From positions 9,146 to 73,145 of the forward strand of contig JADJFX010000042.1 of assembly GCA_016708345.1 (NCBI GenBank): a DNA stretch of 64,000 nucleotides. Direction: 5' to 3'. A program made the translations under genes and the position numbers. This document shows positions 34,816 through 43,287 of the stretch, one piece after another. Below the pieces are notes generated by a model, which saw only the letters and a list, made by a program, of their open reading frames with translations, was not told where the DNA came from and did no database searches. The stretch's first letter is position 1. Every line of letters starts with the position of its first letter. The stretch comes from Candidatus Rhodoferax bjergmarkensis. Its GTDB lineage: Bacteria; Pseudomonadota; Gammaproteobacteria; Burkholderiales; Burkholderiaceae_C.

Positions 34816-35646
34816 ATGACCTGGAACGCCACCCTCACCCTCGACTACTCCCTAGAAAGCAAGCGCAGCGTCTTGCGCCACCTGCACAGCGGCCCCTTGC
34901 GCGTATTGCAAAGCCTGTACCCGCAAGGTGATTCCGTGTGCCACACCGTGCTGGTGCATCCGCCCGGCGGTTTGGTGGGCGGCGACTCGCTGGACATGCT
35001 GGTAGCGGTGGGCAGTGGTGCCCATGCCCTGGTCACCACACCCGGTGCCACCCGGTTTTACCGCTCTGAAGGGGCGCTTGCCATGCAACGCGCCCATTTG
35101 CAGCTGGCACCAAACGCCCGCCTGGAGTGGCTGCCGCTGGAGGCCATTTTGTACAACGGTTGCGTGGCCGAAAACCGGCTTTGTTTTGAACTGGCTCCCG
35201 GTGCCGAGCTGATGGCCTGGGACGTGACCGCCCTGGGCTTGCCGCATGCAAACCAGCCCTTCGCGTTCGGAACGTTTCGCCAGCACATCGAGCTGCCCGG
35301 CATTTGGCTGGAACGCGCCATGATCGATGCGCAAGACAACCGGCTGCTGACCAGCCCGGTAGGCCTGGCGGGTCAGCACTGTCTGGCGTCCTTCTTTTTC
35401 GCTGCGGGTCAGCCGATCGGCCGTGAGCGCAAGGACTTGGCGCTGGAACTGGCCCGGCAGATTCTGAAAGACCATGCGCTGGCACCCAGCGCAGGCGTGA
35501 CCTGCGTCAACCCGCAGGTGCTGGTGCTGCGCGTGTTGGCCCCGCAGGTGGAACCGGCCATGAGTCTATTGCGAAAGGTCTGGGCGGTCTGGCGGCAGGC
35601 GCTTTGGCAGATGCCCGCGACACCACCACGCATCTGGGCCATGTAA
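34816..35646 (+). CDS. ureD: Urease accessory protein UreD
   Basis: 276 aa. Family features: HLHSGPLRVLQSLYPQG, VLVHPPGGLVGGDSLDM, TTPGATRFYRSEG, LEWLPLEAILYNGC and an Arg-rich C-terminal helix (PAMSLLRKVWAVWRQALW). UreD with UreF and UreG loads nickel into urease. In related genomes urt-ureD is followed by ureABC and ureEFG; here the next gene, 22 nt on, is an unrelated flavoprotein and no other ure gene is in the window. The gene is intact and may serve a urease encoded elsewhere or be a leftover. Confidence 0.92.
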   Translation: MTWNATLTLDYSLESKRSVLRHLHSGPLRVLQSLYPQGDSVCHTVLVHPPGGLVGGDSLDMLVAVGSGAHALVTTPGATRFYRSEGALAMQRAHLQLAPNARLEWLPLEAILYNGCVAENRLCFELAPGAELMAWDVTALGLPHANQPFAFGTFRQHIELPGIWLERAMIDAQDNRLLTSPVGLAGQHCLASFFFAAGQPIGRERKDLALELARQILKDHALAPSAGVTCVNPQVLVLRVLAPQVEPAMSLLRKVWAVWRQALWQMPATPPRIWAM

Positions 35647-35668
35647 GGTCCCCTCTACACTTCGCCCC

Positions 35669-36919
35669 ATGCAAAAGTTTGACGTTGTGATTGTGGGTGC
35701 CGGTGCGGCCGGTCTGTTTTGTGCGGGGGTGGCCGGGCAACTGGGCCTGAAGGTGCTGGTGATCGACCACAGTGAAAAAGTGGCCGAGAAAATCCGAATT
35801 TCCGGCGGCGGGCGCTGTAACTTCACCAATCTGGACACCGGTCCGGCCAATTTTCTGAGTAACAACCCGCACTTTTGCCGCTCCGCCCTGTCGCGCTACA
35901 CACCGCGCGATTTTGTCGAGCTGCTCCAGCGCCACCAGATTGCCTTTCATGAAAAGCACAAGGGCCAGCTTTTTTGCGATCGCTCCTCGGAAGACATTAT
36001 CCAGATGCTGCTGGCCGAGTGCGCCGCGGGCGGTGTGACCCGCTGGCAGCCCTGCAGCCTGAAATCAATAAGGTTTTTGGCCTCTACCGCATATGGAATG
36101 TGCGCGAGCAGCTACGAAATTGATAGTAGTCACGGCACTGTTCACTGCGCATCCATCGTGGTGGCAACGGGGGGTTTGTCAATTCCGCAGATTGGTGCGA
36201 CTGATTTGGGCTTGCGGCTCGCCCGCCAATTCGACTTGCCGGTGGTCACGCCCCGCCCTGCCTTGGTGCCGCTGACCTTTGACGCCGCGGCCTGGGCACC
36301 ATTTGCCCAGCTGTCGGGCCTGTCGCTGCCTGTACAGATTGAAACCGGCAGCAAAAAAGCAAAAATTACGTTCCTGGAGGATCTGCTGTTCACCCACCGG
36401 GGTTTGAGCGGCCCGGGCGTGCTGCAGATTTCAAGCTACTGGCAGCCGGGCACCCCCATCCGGCTGAACCTGGCCCCGCAGTTGGACGTGCTTGAGCATC
36501 TGCAGCACGCCAAGGCCAGCTCGCGCAAGCTGATTGCCAATGAACTGGCGGGCGTGGTGCCCGCGCGACTGGCCGACGCCTGGGTGGGCCAAGGCGCGGC
36601 ACTGGGCCACAACTGGCTGCGCCCCATCAGTGAGGCCGGCGACAAGGCCTTGGCGGCACTGGCCGAGCGCCTGAGCCGCTGGGAGCTGACCCCCACCGGC
36701 ACCGAAGGTTACAAAAAAGCCGAAGTCACCGCTGGCGGGGTCGACACCCGGGCGCTGTCCGGGCAAACCATGGAATCCAGGCAACCCGGCCTGTATTTCA
36801 TTGGCGAGGTGGTGGACGTGACCGGTTGGTTGGGTGGTTACAACTTCCAGTGGGCCTGGGCCAGCGGATTTGCCTGTGCGCACGGTTTGGCAACCAGAAC
36901 ACCGCCACATTTGATATAA
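35669..36919 (+). CDS. HI0933/BaiN-family NAD(P)/FAD-dependent oxidoreductase
   Basis: 416 aa. The N-terminal dinucleotide-binding motif VVIVGAGAAGLFCAGVAGQL is followed by the family signature KIRISGGGRCNFTN. The C-terminal GLYFIGEVVDVTGWLGGYNF closes the FAD site. Cytosolic flavoproteins of this type (YhiN, BaiN) lack a settled substrate. Residues near 131-153 (IRFLASTAYGMCASSYEIDS), just before VVATGG, are encoded by palindromic repeat copy 5 and look like an insertion into the strand-loop of the substrate domain. The frame remains open, so the protein is probably made. It follows ureD closely but has no known link to urea. Confidence 0.9.
   Translation: MQKFDVVIVGAGAAGLFCAGVAGQLGLKVLVIDHSEKVAEKIRISGGGRCNFTNLDTGPANFLSNNPHFCRSALSRYTPRDFVELLQRHQIAFHEKHKGQLFCDRSSEDIIQMLLAECAAGGVTRWQPCSLKSIRFLASTAYGMCASSYEIDSSHGTVHCASIVVATGGLSIPQIGATDLGLRLARQFDLPVVTPRPALVPLTFDAAAWAPFAQLSGLSLPVQIETGSKKAKITFLEDLLFTHRGLSGPGVLQISSYWQPGTPIRLNLAPQLDVLEHLQHAKASSRKLIANELAGVVPARLADAWVGQGAALGHNWLRPISEAGDKALAALAERLSRWELTPTGTEGYKKAEVTAGGVDTRALSGQTMESRQPGLYFIGEVVDVTGWLGGYNFQWAWASGFACAHGLATRTPPHLI
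36079..36127 (-). repeat. Palindromic repeat copy 5 (inside flavoprotein gene)
   Basis: On the plus strand GGCCTCTACCGC, ATGTGCGCGAGCAGCTAC and GATAGT; 49 nt, consensus orientation on the minus strand, antisense to the gene. The gene frame passes through it without a stop. Confidence 0.8.
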
Positions 36920-37022
36920 ATCATGCACGCGACAGGCGCTGCTCGGAGAACGCGTTTTCCGGCTCAAGCCCGCGACCAATCCTCAACGTGAAAGTTGGCA
37001 CATTTTGTACATGGGACGATGA

Positions 37023-38591
37023 ATGCGCAACAACCAACCGGTCACCCGCAAAGAATACATCCTGCGGGACAACCAGGCCCCTATCTCGCGAACCGACGCC
37101 AAGGGCAAAATCACCTTTGCCAATGCCGACTTTATCGAAGCCAGCGGGTTTGATGAAGATGAGCTGATCGGAAAACCGCACAACATCGTGCGCCATCCAG
37201 ACATGCCGCCAGAAGCATTTGCCGATCTCTGGAAGTGTCTGCACCAGGGCCAATCCTGGACCGGCATGGTGAAAAATCGACGCAAAAACGGGGACTATTA
37301 CTGGGTGCTGGCCAATGCCTCACCCATGTGGGAAAACGGCCGTATTGTTGGCTACGCCTCGGTGCGCATCAAACCCGAACGCGCGGCGATTGGCCCCACC
37401 GATGCAATCTACCGACTTTTTCGTGAAGGCAAAGCCGGTGGCTTGCGCATTGAAAGCGGCCATGTGGTTCACACCGGCTTGCTCGGCCTGCTGGAGCGTT
37501 GGCGCAAACCCAGCATCCAGGGGCGGATCAACCGGCTAACAGCATTGGCTGCAACCCTTATTCTGGTCATCGGCACACTGGGCATTGTTGGCAACGATGG
37601 CAGCGGCCAGCAAACTGCCCTGTTGCTTGGCATGGTAGGCAGCATCGCGGTGCTGCTGGCCTTGGGCTGGAACTTGCAGCGCACCATCACCAGCCCTGTC
37701 AACGAGGCGGTGGCAATTGCCAAGCAAATCGCAGCGGGCTGTCTGGTCAACAAAATTGACCACGGCGGAACCGACGAAACCGGCCAATTGATGCACGCCT
37801 TGTTTGCCATGCAAAAAAGCCTGGCCTCCATGGCCGAAAAAATTCTCATCAGCGCCGAGCTGGTGAGCCATGAGGCCAGCACCATTGGTCAAAGCAACGA
37901 GGCGCTGGCCGCACGCACCGAACAGCAAGCCTCTTCCCTGCAAGAAACCGCCTCCAACATGGAGGAAGTGTCCACCACGGCCGAGCACAACACCGACAAC
38001 GCCCGCTCCGCCAACCAGCTGGTACAAGAGGCCGGAACCATCGTGACCGCAGGGGGGCAAGCCATGGCCAGGGTCGTGGGCACCATGGGCTCGATTGCCG
38101 AGAGTTCAAGAAAAATCACCGACATCATTGGCGTCATTGATGGCATCGCCTTCCAGACCAATATTTTGGCGCTCAATGCTGCCGTTGAGGCCGCACGGGC
38201 GGGTGAGCAAGGCCGCGGTTTTGCGGTGGTTGCCAGCGAAGTGCGCAGCCTGGCCCGGCGCAGCGCCGAAGCTGCCAAAGAAATCAAGTGGCTGATCGAA
38301 GACTCGGTCCACCAGGTTGAAAACGGCTTGACCCAAGTAACCGACGCGCGCCAAGCCATTGACTCTTCAATTGACGTGGTGCAGCGTGTAGCGTCGCTGA
38401 TGAGCGAAATCACCCACTCCTCGGGCGAGCAAGGCATCGCGATTGAGCGCGTGGCCCAATTGGTGGTGCAAATCGACCAAGCCACGCAGCAAAACGTTCC
38501 CATGGCCAAAGAAGCTGCTGATTCAGCGCGCACGCTTGAGGGGCAAGGCTCCGAACTGGTGCGCACGGCCAGTGTTTTCCGCCTGAATTGA
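37023..38591 (+). CDS. Aer-like chemoreceptor with N-terminal PAS domain
   Basis: 522 aa. A PAS domain at about residues 10-120 has ISRTDAKGKITFANADFIEA, PHNIVRHPDMPPEAFADLW and MVKNRRKNGDYYWV, the pattern of FAD-binding Aer redox sensors. Two closely spaced membrane helices (about 172-210) anchor it, then HAMP and the MCP signalling tip (AFQTNILALNAAVEAARAGE). It probably steers swimming by oxygen or redox state. It has no CheR-tether pentapeptide, unlike the receptor at 14237. It stands alone; rpsU follows. Confidence 0.92.
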   Translation: MRNNQPVTRKEYILRDNQAPISRTDAKGKITFANADFIEASGFDEDELIGKPHNIVRHPDMPPEAFADLWKCLHQGQSWTGMVKNRRKNGDYYWVLANASPMWENGRIVGYASVRIKPERAAIGPTDAIYRLFREGKAGGLRIESGHVVHTGLLGLLERWRKPSIQGRINRLTALAATLILVIGTLGIVGNDGSGQQTALLLGMVGSIAVLLALGWNLQRTITSPVNEAVAIAKQIAAGCLVNKIDHGGTDETGQLMHALFAMQKSLASMAEKILISAELVSHEASTIGQSNEALAARTEQQASSLQETASNMEEVSTTAEHNTDNARSANQLVQEAGTIVTAGGQAMARVVGTMGSIAESSRKITDIIGVIDGIAFQTNILALNAAVEAARAGEQGRGFAVVASEVRSLARRSAEAAKEIKWLIEDSVHQVENGLTQVTDARQAIDSSIDVVQRVASLMSEITHSSGEQGIAIERVAQLVVQIDQATQQNVPMAKEAADSARTLEGQGSELVRTASVFRLN

Positions 38592-38631
38592 GTCGCCGCT
38601 GACACAAGGCACGCCCGATTGGCAAAAAATA

Positions 38632-38659
38632 TTGGAAATGAGCGCAAAAACGCTATAAT
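38632..38659 (+). promoter_or_regulatory. Sigma-70 promoter for rpsU
   Basis: TTGGAA (38632-38637) and a perfect TATAAT (38654-38659) separated by 16 nt. The predicted 5' leader of about 125 nt before the rpsU start contains GGGGAAATACCGC and could be regulatory. Confidence 0.7.
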
Positions 38660-38791
38660 GGCAGGCTAATCTGGCAGTATCCCCGTCGGCCAATACTAGT
38701 TATAGATGGGGAAATACCGCTGAAACGTAGCACAAGAGGCCCGATCTTCCCCTTGTGAAAAACGGCAGCACATTTTGGACAACTTTACGTA

Positions 38792-39004
38792 ATGACAACG
38801 ATCCGTGTAAAAGAAAACGAACCCTTTGACGTCGCACTGCGCCGCTTCAAGCGCACCATTGAAAAATTGGGCCTTTTGACTGACTTGCGTGCACGCGAGT
38901 TCTATGAAAAACCCACCGCTGAGCGCAAGCGCAAGAAGGCAGCCGCCGTCAAGCGCAACTACAAGCGCATTCGCGCCATGCAGTTGCCCAAAAAGATGTA
39001 CTGA
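38792..39004 (+). CDS. rpsU: 30S ribosomal protein S21
   Basis: 70 aa, full length. It begins MTTIRVKENEPFDVALRRFK and ends with the basic tail RIRAMQLPKKMY. S21 helps the small subunit recognise the Shine-Dalgarno region. A strong promoter lies upstream (38632-38659) and a terminator follows (39055). In many betaproteobacteria rpsU is followed by a GatB/YqeY gene, as here, although a corrupt tract lies between them. Confidence 0.97.
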   Translation: MTTIRVKENEPFDVALRRFKRTIEKLGLLTDLRAREFYEKPTAERKRKKAAAVKRNYKRIRAMQLPKKMY

Positions 39005-39052
39005 TCTTTTGACTGTTTAGCGGCCGTCAGGCCCGCTCAAAAAGTCAAGCAA

Positions 39053-39090
39053 AAAGGCTCACCGGGGACGCTCAGGTGGGCTTTTTTTTA
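39053..39090 (+). terminator. Rho-independent terminator of rpsU
   Basis: GCTCACC pairs with GGTGGGC (one T-G pair) around a GC-rich loop, and is followed by eight T residues. Confidence 0.85.
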
Positions 39091-39110
39091 TGGCCCAACG
39101 CTTCTTCATT

Positions 39111-39240
39111 TCCCCCCCTCCCCCGGGGGGGGGGGAAGAAAAAAAAACCCCCCTTTTTGCGCCGCCCGGGGGCCCGGCCCCCCCGGCCCCCCCCCCTTTT
39201 TTTCGCCCCCCCCCCCCCCCCGGCGCCCCCCCCCCCCATC
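39111..39240. other. Homopolymer tract, likely poor sequence
   Basis: About 130 nt made almost only of runs of C, G, A and T (for example 12 G, 9 A and 18 C), including stepped runs of one base after another. It lies between the rpsU terminator and yqeY. Such patterns arise from failing trace data and have no counterpart in normal intergenic DNA. Open frames through it are meaningless. Confidence 0.8.
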
Positions 39241-39311
39241 CCGCCAGCACCGCCCAAAAGCGGTACATTGGCTGCTTCCGCATCCCTTACCTCCCTCCAA
39301 GGACTCTCAAC

Positions 39312-39773
39312 ATGACACTCAAAGACCAGATCACCGAAGACATGAAAACCGCCATGCGCGCCAAAGACAGCGAGCGCCTGGGCACCATTCGCCTGCTGCT
39401 GGCTGCGGCCAAGCAAAAAGAGGTGGACGAGCGCGTGGTGCTGGATGACGCGGCCATGGTGGCCATCGTTGACAAACTGCTCAAGCAGCGCAAGGACTCG
39501 ATTGCCGCCTTCACCCAGGCCAATCGCATGGACCTGGCCGACAAGGAAGCGGCCGAGGTGAAAGTGCTGGAAGCCTACCTGCCCCAGCGCCTGAGCGCCG
39601 ACGAAGTCAGCGCCGAGGTGCGGAGCATCGTGGCCGAGTTGGGCGCTGAACTGGGCCGTGCGGTGGGCCCTGGCGACATGGGCAAAGTCATGGGCGCAGT
39701 CAAAACGCGCCTGGCGGGCAAGGCAGACATGGGTCAGGTATCTGCCGCCGTCAAAGCTGCGCTGGCGGGTTAA
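39312..39773 (+). CDS. yqeY: GatB/YqeY domain protein
   Basis: 153 aa from ATG 39312 (MTLKDQITEDMKTAMRAKD). The protein is a complete YqeY: N-terminal helical part RLGTIRLLLAAAKQKEVDER, then ADKEAAEVKVLEAYLPQRLS and the C-terminal GDMGKVMGAVKTRLAGKADM, which is homologous to the tail of GatB/GatE that touches tRNA. Its own function is unsettled; its position after rpsU is conserved. The frame upstream to 39090 lies in corrupt sequence and is ignored. Confidence 0.93.
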   Translation: MTLKDQITEDMKTAMRAKDSERLGTIRLLLAAAKQKEVDERVVLDDAAMVAIVDKLLKQRKDSIAAFTQANRMDLADKEAAEVKVLEAYLPQRLSADEVSAEVRSIVAELGAELGRAVGPGDMGKVMGAVKTRLAGKADMGQVSAAVKAALAG

Positions 39774-39774
39774 A

Positions 39775-41154
39775 TCAGCTGCCCGCCACCTTCATGCGCT
39801 TGATCAGGATGGAGCCGACTGTCTTGGAGCCGTAGTTGTAGGTGTCGGCCCCCACCGCCGCAATGCCTTTGAGCATGGTTTTCATGTTGCCCGCAATGGT
39901 GATCTCATGCACCGGAAAAGCAATGCGGCCTTTTTCCACCCAAAAGCCGCTGGCACCGCGCGAGTAGTCGCCCGTCACATAATTCACGCCGCTGCCCATC
40001 AGCTCGGTCACAAACAGGCCGGTGCCCAGTTTTTCGATCATGGCATCCAGATCGTCCCCGGCCTTTGTCAGGCGCGAGCTCAGGGTCAGGTTGTGCGAGC
40101 CGCCTGCATTGCCGGTCGTTTTCATGCCAAGTTTGCGGGCCGAATAACTGCTCAAAAAGTAGCCTTCAACACAGCCAGCCTCAACCACCTGCCGCGCTTT
40201 GACTTTGACGCCTTCGTCGTCAAAGGGTGAGCTGCCTTTGCCGCGTTTGACAAACGGGTCTTCTGCAATGTCGATGTGTTTGGGCAGCACCTGCTTGCCC
40301 AGTGAATCGAGCAAGAAGGAACTCTTGCGGTACAGCGCACCTCCACTGAGCGCCTGCACCAGGCTGCCGAGCAAGCCGGCGGCCAAGGGCGACTCAAACA
40401 GCACCGGGCATTCGGTGGTGGCAATCTTGCGTGCATTCAAGCGGCTCAGGGCGCGCTCTGCGGCATAGCGCCCCACCGCTTCTGGCGCGGCCAGGTCATC
40501 GGCATTGCGCATGGAGCTGTACCAGGCGTCGCGCTGCATGTCGTCACCCTTGCCCGCAATCGGCGACACCGACAACGAATGGCGTGAACTGGCGTAGCCG
40601 CCCCGAAACCCGCTGGTGTGGGCGCTGAAAAAATGCGACTGCTGGGCCGATACGCTGGCCCCCTCGCTGTTGGTGATGCGCTTGTCCGTTTGCAGGGCGG
40701 CTGCTTCACACACCATGGCCAGTTGTGCGGCCTGCTCGCTGTTGATGGCCCAGGGATGAAACAGATCCAGATCTGTGCGCTGCTTGGCTGCTGACGCAAT
40801 GTCTTTGGCATCCGGCAAGGCGGCAAATGGGTCTTCGGCAGTGAAACGGGCAATGTCGTAGGCCGCCTGCACGGTTTGCTCAATCGCCGCCTTGGAAAAG
40901 TCGGACGTGCTGGCATTGCCCCGGCGGTGGCCCACATAAACGGTGACGCCGAGCGACTTGTCCCGGTTGCGCTCCACATTCTCAAGCTCCCCCTTGCGCA
41001 CCGAAACGCTCAGGCCACACCCCTCGGACGCCTCTGCCCCGGCATCGGTGGCACCGAGTTTCTTGGCGTGCGCCAAAGCAGTGTCCACCAGTTCTTCAAA
41101 AAAGGGTCGGCTGTAGGCAAAGCCGCTGTCGGGGCGAGATGGTGCAGAGGTCAT
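39775..41154 (-). CDS. pmbA: Metalloprotease PmbA (TldE)
   Basis: 459 aa. TldD/PmbA family: EASEGCGLSVSVRKGELENV near the start, SVYVGHRRG-like TVYVGHRRGNASTSDF, a central LDSLGKQVLPKHIDI, and the C-terminal FVTELMGSGVNYVTGDYSRG and AFPVHEITIAGNM. The partner TldD has the zinc site; PmbA forms the inactive half of the heterodimer that processes peptides such as microcin B17 and degrades unfolded peptides. It is divergent from darP, as in many betaproteobacteria; tldD is not in the window. Confidence 0.94.
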   Translation of the reverse strand: MTSAPSRPDSGFAYSRPFFEELVDTALAHAKKLGATDAGAEASEGCGLSVSVRKGELENVERNRDKSLGVTVYVGHRRGNASTSDFSKAAIEQTVQAAYDIARFTAEDPFAALPDAKDIASAAKQRTDLDLFHPWAINSEQAAQLAMVCEAAALQTDKRITNSEGASVSAQQSHFFSAHTSGFRGGYASSRHSLSVSPIAGKGDDMQRDAWYSSMRNADDLAAPEAVGRYAAERALSRLNARKIATTECPVLFESPLAAGLLGSLVQALSGGALYRKSSFLLDSLGKQVLPKHIDIAEDPFVKRGKGSSPFDDEGVKVKARQVVEAGCVEGYFLSSYSARKLGMKTTGNAGGSHNLTLSSRLTKAGDDLDAMIEKLGTGLFVTELMGSGVNYVTGDYSRGASGFWVEKGRIAFPVHEITIAGNMKTMLKGIAAVGADTYNYGSKTVGSILIKRMKVAGS

Positions 41155-41192
41155 ATTGGGTCTCTTGGTACGGACGGCTATGATACTTGGCT

Positions 41193-41816
41193 ATGTCACG
41201 CAAATTAAAAAAAGGCTATTTCGTCCGGGGTGAATTCGTTGCCGAGGGCAGCGAGCGCGATTTGGAACTCAAACGCGAACTCAAAGGCACCGACGAACTC
41301 AGCCGTACCGAGCTCAAACGCGAAAGCGCCGAACTGCAAAAGCTCGGCGAAGACCTGCTCACGCTGCGCGCCGATCTGCTGGCGCGCTTGGCGCTGACCG
41401 ACAAACTCAAAGACGCGGTGGCTGAGGCCAAACGCATCACCAACTTTGAAGGCAAGCGCCGTCAGTTGCAGTTCATTGGCAAGCAAATGCGCTTGATCGA
41501 GCCCGAGGTGCTGCAAACCATCCGCGCCGCGTTGACCGAGCAATTCAGCGGCTCTGCGCAGGAAAATCTGGTTTTGCACCAGTCCGAGACCTGGCGCGAC
41601 CGCCTGATTGCCTTTGATGACGCTTTTGGCGAATGGATCGCGACATTTGCAGCCACCGATTCGCAGCAGTTGCGCGCCCTGATTCGCCAAGCCAGAAAAG
41701 ACGCCAAGCCCGAAAAACCCGGCGAAGCGGTGCGCCATGGCCGCGCCTACCGCGATATTTTTCAACTCGTTCGTGAGCAGTTGTCCGCAAACAGTGGCTC
41801 ACAGGATGAAGGCTAA
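41193..41816 (+). CDS. darP: Ribosome-associated protein DarP (YjgA, DUF615)
   Basis: About 207 aa from ATG 41193 (MSRKLKKGYFVRGEFVAEG); a TTG six bases upstream is less likely. Motifs RTELKRESAELQKLGEDLL, NFEGKRRQLQFIGKQMRLIE and ETWRDRLIAFDD are those of DUF615. DarP binds late 50S assembly intermediates. It is divergent from pmbA (conserved pairing), and mog follows 5 nt after its stop, so the two are likely co-transcribed. Confidence 0.92.
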   Translation: MSRKLKKGYFVRGEFVAEGSERDLELKRELKGTDELSRTELKRESAELQKLGEDLLTLRADLLARLALTDKLKDAVAEAKRITNFEGKRRQLQFIGKQMRLIEPEVLQTIRAALTEQFSGSAQENLVLHQSETWRDRLIAFDDAFGEWIATFAATDSQQLRALIRQARKDAKPEKPGEAVRHGRAYRDIFQLVREQLSANSGSQDEG

Positions 41817-41821
41817 GCGTG

Positions 41822-42430
41822 ATGAACAGTGCGACGAGCCCTCCGCTTGATGCCGTCAAAATTGGCATCGTCTCAGTCAGTGACCGAGCGTCCAGCGGCG
41901 TCTATGTGGACCAGGGCCTGCCTGCTTTGCAGGACTGGCTTGCCCGCGCCCTGAAAAACCCCTTGCAGTTTGAGCCACGCCTGATTGCGGACGAGCAAGC
42001 CACCATCAGCGCCACCCTGGTTGAACTGGTAGAGGCTGGTTGCGCCTTGGTACTGACCACCGGCGGCACCGGCCCGGCCCTGCGCGATGTCACCCCCGAG
42101 GCCACCTTGGCCGTGGCGCACAAGGAAATGCCAGGTTTTGGCGAGCAGATGCGGCAAATCTCTTTGCGCTTTGTGCCCACTGCAATTTTGTCGCGCCAGG
42201 TGGCCGTCATCCGGAACCAATCCCTCATCATCAACCTGCCCGGCCAGCCCAAGGCGATTGCCGAAACGCTGGAAGGCTTGAAAGATGCCAACGGCCAGCA
42301 AGTGGTGCCCGGCATTTTTGCGGCGGTGCCCTACTGCATTGACCTGATTGGCGGGCCTTACCTGGAAACGGTGGACGCGGTATGCAAGGCCTTTCGGCCC
42401 AAAAGTGCCGTGCGGCCAGTCAAAATTTAA
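41822..42430 (+). CDS. mog: Molybdopterin adenylyltransferase Mog
   Basis: About 202 aa from ATG 41822. MoCF-type fold: IGIVSVSDRASSGVYVDQG, LVLTTGGTGPALRDVTPEAT (phosphate/nucleotide loop), LPGQPKAIAETLEGL and a Pro-rich C-terminus CIDLIGGPYLET, fitting MogA rather than MoaB. It adenylates molybdopterin before MoeA inserts molybdate. It follows darP directly. A palindromic repeat 10 nt after the stop could act as a two-way terminator against the convergent cysE. Confidence 0.92.
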   Translation: MNSATSPPLDAVKIGIVSVSDRASSGVYVDQGLPALQDWLARALKNPLQFEPRLIADEQATISATLVELVEAGCALVLTTGGTGPALRDVTPEATLAVAHKEMPGFGEQMRQISLRFVPTAILSRQVAVIRNQSLIINLPGQPKAIAETLEGLKDANGQQVVPGIFAAVPYCIDLIGGPYLETVDAVCKAFRPKSAVRPVKI

Positions 42431-42439
42431 GCCAAATCG

Positions 42440-42487
42440 GGCTGTAGCGCACGCAAAACGTGCGCGAGCAGCTACCAAATAAATAGC
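42440..42487 (-). repeat. Palindromic repeat copy 6 (mog-cysE convergent gap)
   Basis: GCGCACG/CGTGCGC hairpin at 42447-42465, then GAGCAGCTACC and a terminal ATAGC; 48 nt, consensus orientation on the minus strand. It is the only clear structure between the convergent genes. Confidence 0.8.
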
Positions 42488-42504
42488 ACGCAAAAACTGC
42501 CGGG

Positions 42505-43278
42505 CTACTTCCCCACCAACTGGTTCAACTTTTCCGCCTCAAAGTGCTCGCAGCGGGCGGCATCACCTGGCACACAGTCGCTCTCGTGGCGCTGTTGGGT
42601 GAGTTTGTCGATGGTTTGCCACAAGAGCGCAATCTGGTGTTCCTGCGCGGCGGCGTTGTCGATCAAACCGCGCATCGCCTGGCTGAGCGGGTCGTCATTT
42701 TGCGTGACGCCGTAAGCTGAAAACCCCATTTTGGAAGCCACTTCTTCCCGCTTGACGTCCAGTTCGGCCTGGATGATGCGCGCCGGGTTGCCCACCGCCG
42801 TCGCGCCTGCTGGCACCGGCTTGGTCACTACTGCGTTGGAGCCGACTTTGGCACCGTCACCCACCGTGAAGCCGCCCAGCACCTGTGCACCGGCCCCCAC
42901 CACCACGTCTTTGCCCAGTGTGGGATGGCGCTTGACGCCTTTGTAGAGCGAGGTGCCACCCAGCGTAACGCCCTGGTAAATGGTGCAACCGTCGCCAATT
43001 TCAGCCGTCTCGCCCACCACCACCCCCATGGCATGGTCAAAGAAAACCCGCTCGCCGATGGTGGCACCGGGGTGGATTTCAATGCCGGTCAAAAAACGGG
43101 TGATGTGTGAAATAAAACGACCCGGCCACTTCAAGCCATGGGTCCAGCACCAATGTGCACACCGATGCAGCACCACGGCATGTAATCCGGGATAGCAGGT
43201 GAGCACTTCCCAGGCGGTGCGGGCCGCCGGGTCTCGGTCAAGAATGCACTGAATGTCGGAACGTAAGCGTGAAAACAT
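42505..43278 (-). CDS. cysE: Serine O-acetyltransferase CysE
   Basis: 257 aa. An N-terminal helical domain (MFSRLRSDIQCILDRDPAAR) is followed by a left-handed beta-helix of hexapeptide repeats: TGIEIHPGATIGERVFFDHA, GVVVGETAEIGDGCTIYQGV, TLGGTSLYKGVKRHPTLGK and VGNPARII. The catalytic His/Asp pair (FFDHA) and the GG-K-RHP loop are intact. It makes O-acetylserine for cysteine synthesis. It lies 9 nt after trmJ on the same strand, so they probably share a transcript. Confidence 0.95.
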   Translation of the reverse strand: MFSRLRSDIQCILDRDPAARTAWEVLTCYPGLHAVVLHRCAHWCWTHGLKWPGRFISHITRFLTGIEIHPGATIGERVFFDHAMGVVVGETAEIGDGCTIYQGVTLGGTSLYKGVKRHPTLGKDVVVGAGAQVLGGFTVGDGAKVGSNAVVTKPVPAGATAVGNPARIIQAELDVKREEVASKMGFSAYGVTQNDDPLSQAMRGLIDNAAAQEHQIALLWQTIDKLTQQRHESDCVPGDAARCEHFEAEKLNQLVGK

Positions 43279-43287
43279 GGTGCAAGT

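Noticed and set aside
39059..39310. Gly/Pro-rich proteins encoded in the homopolymer tract
   Set aside because: They are artefacts of runs of one base; the tract itself looks like bad sequence.
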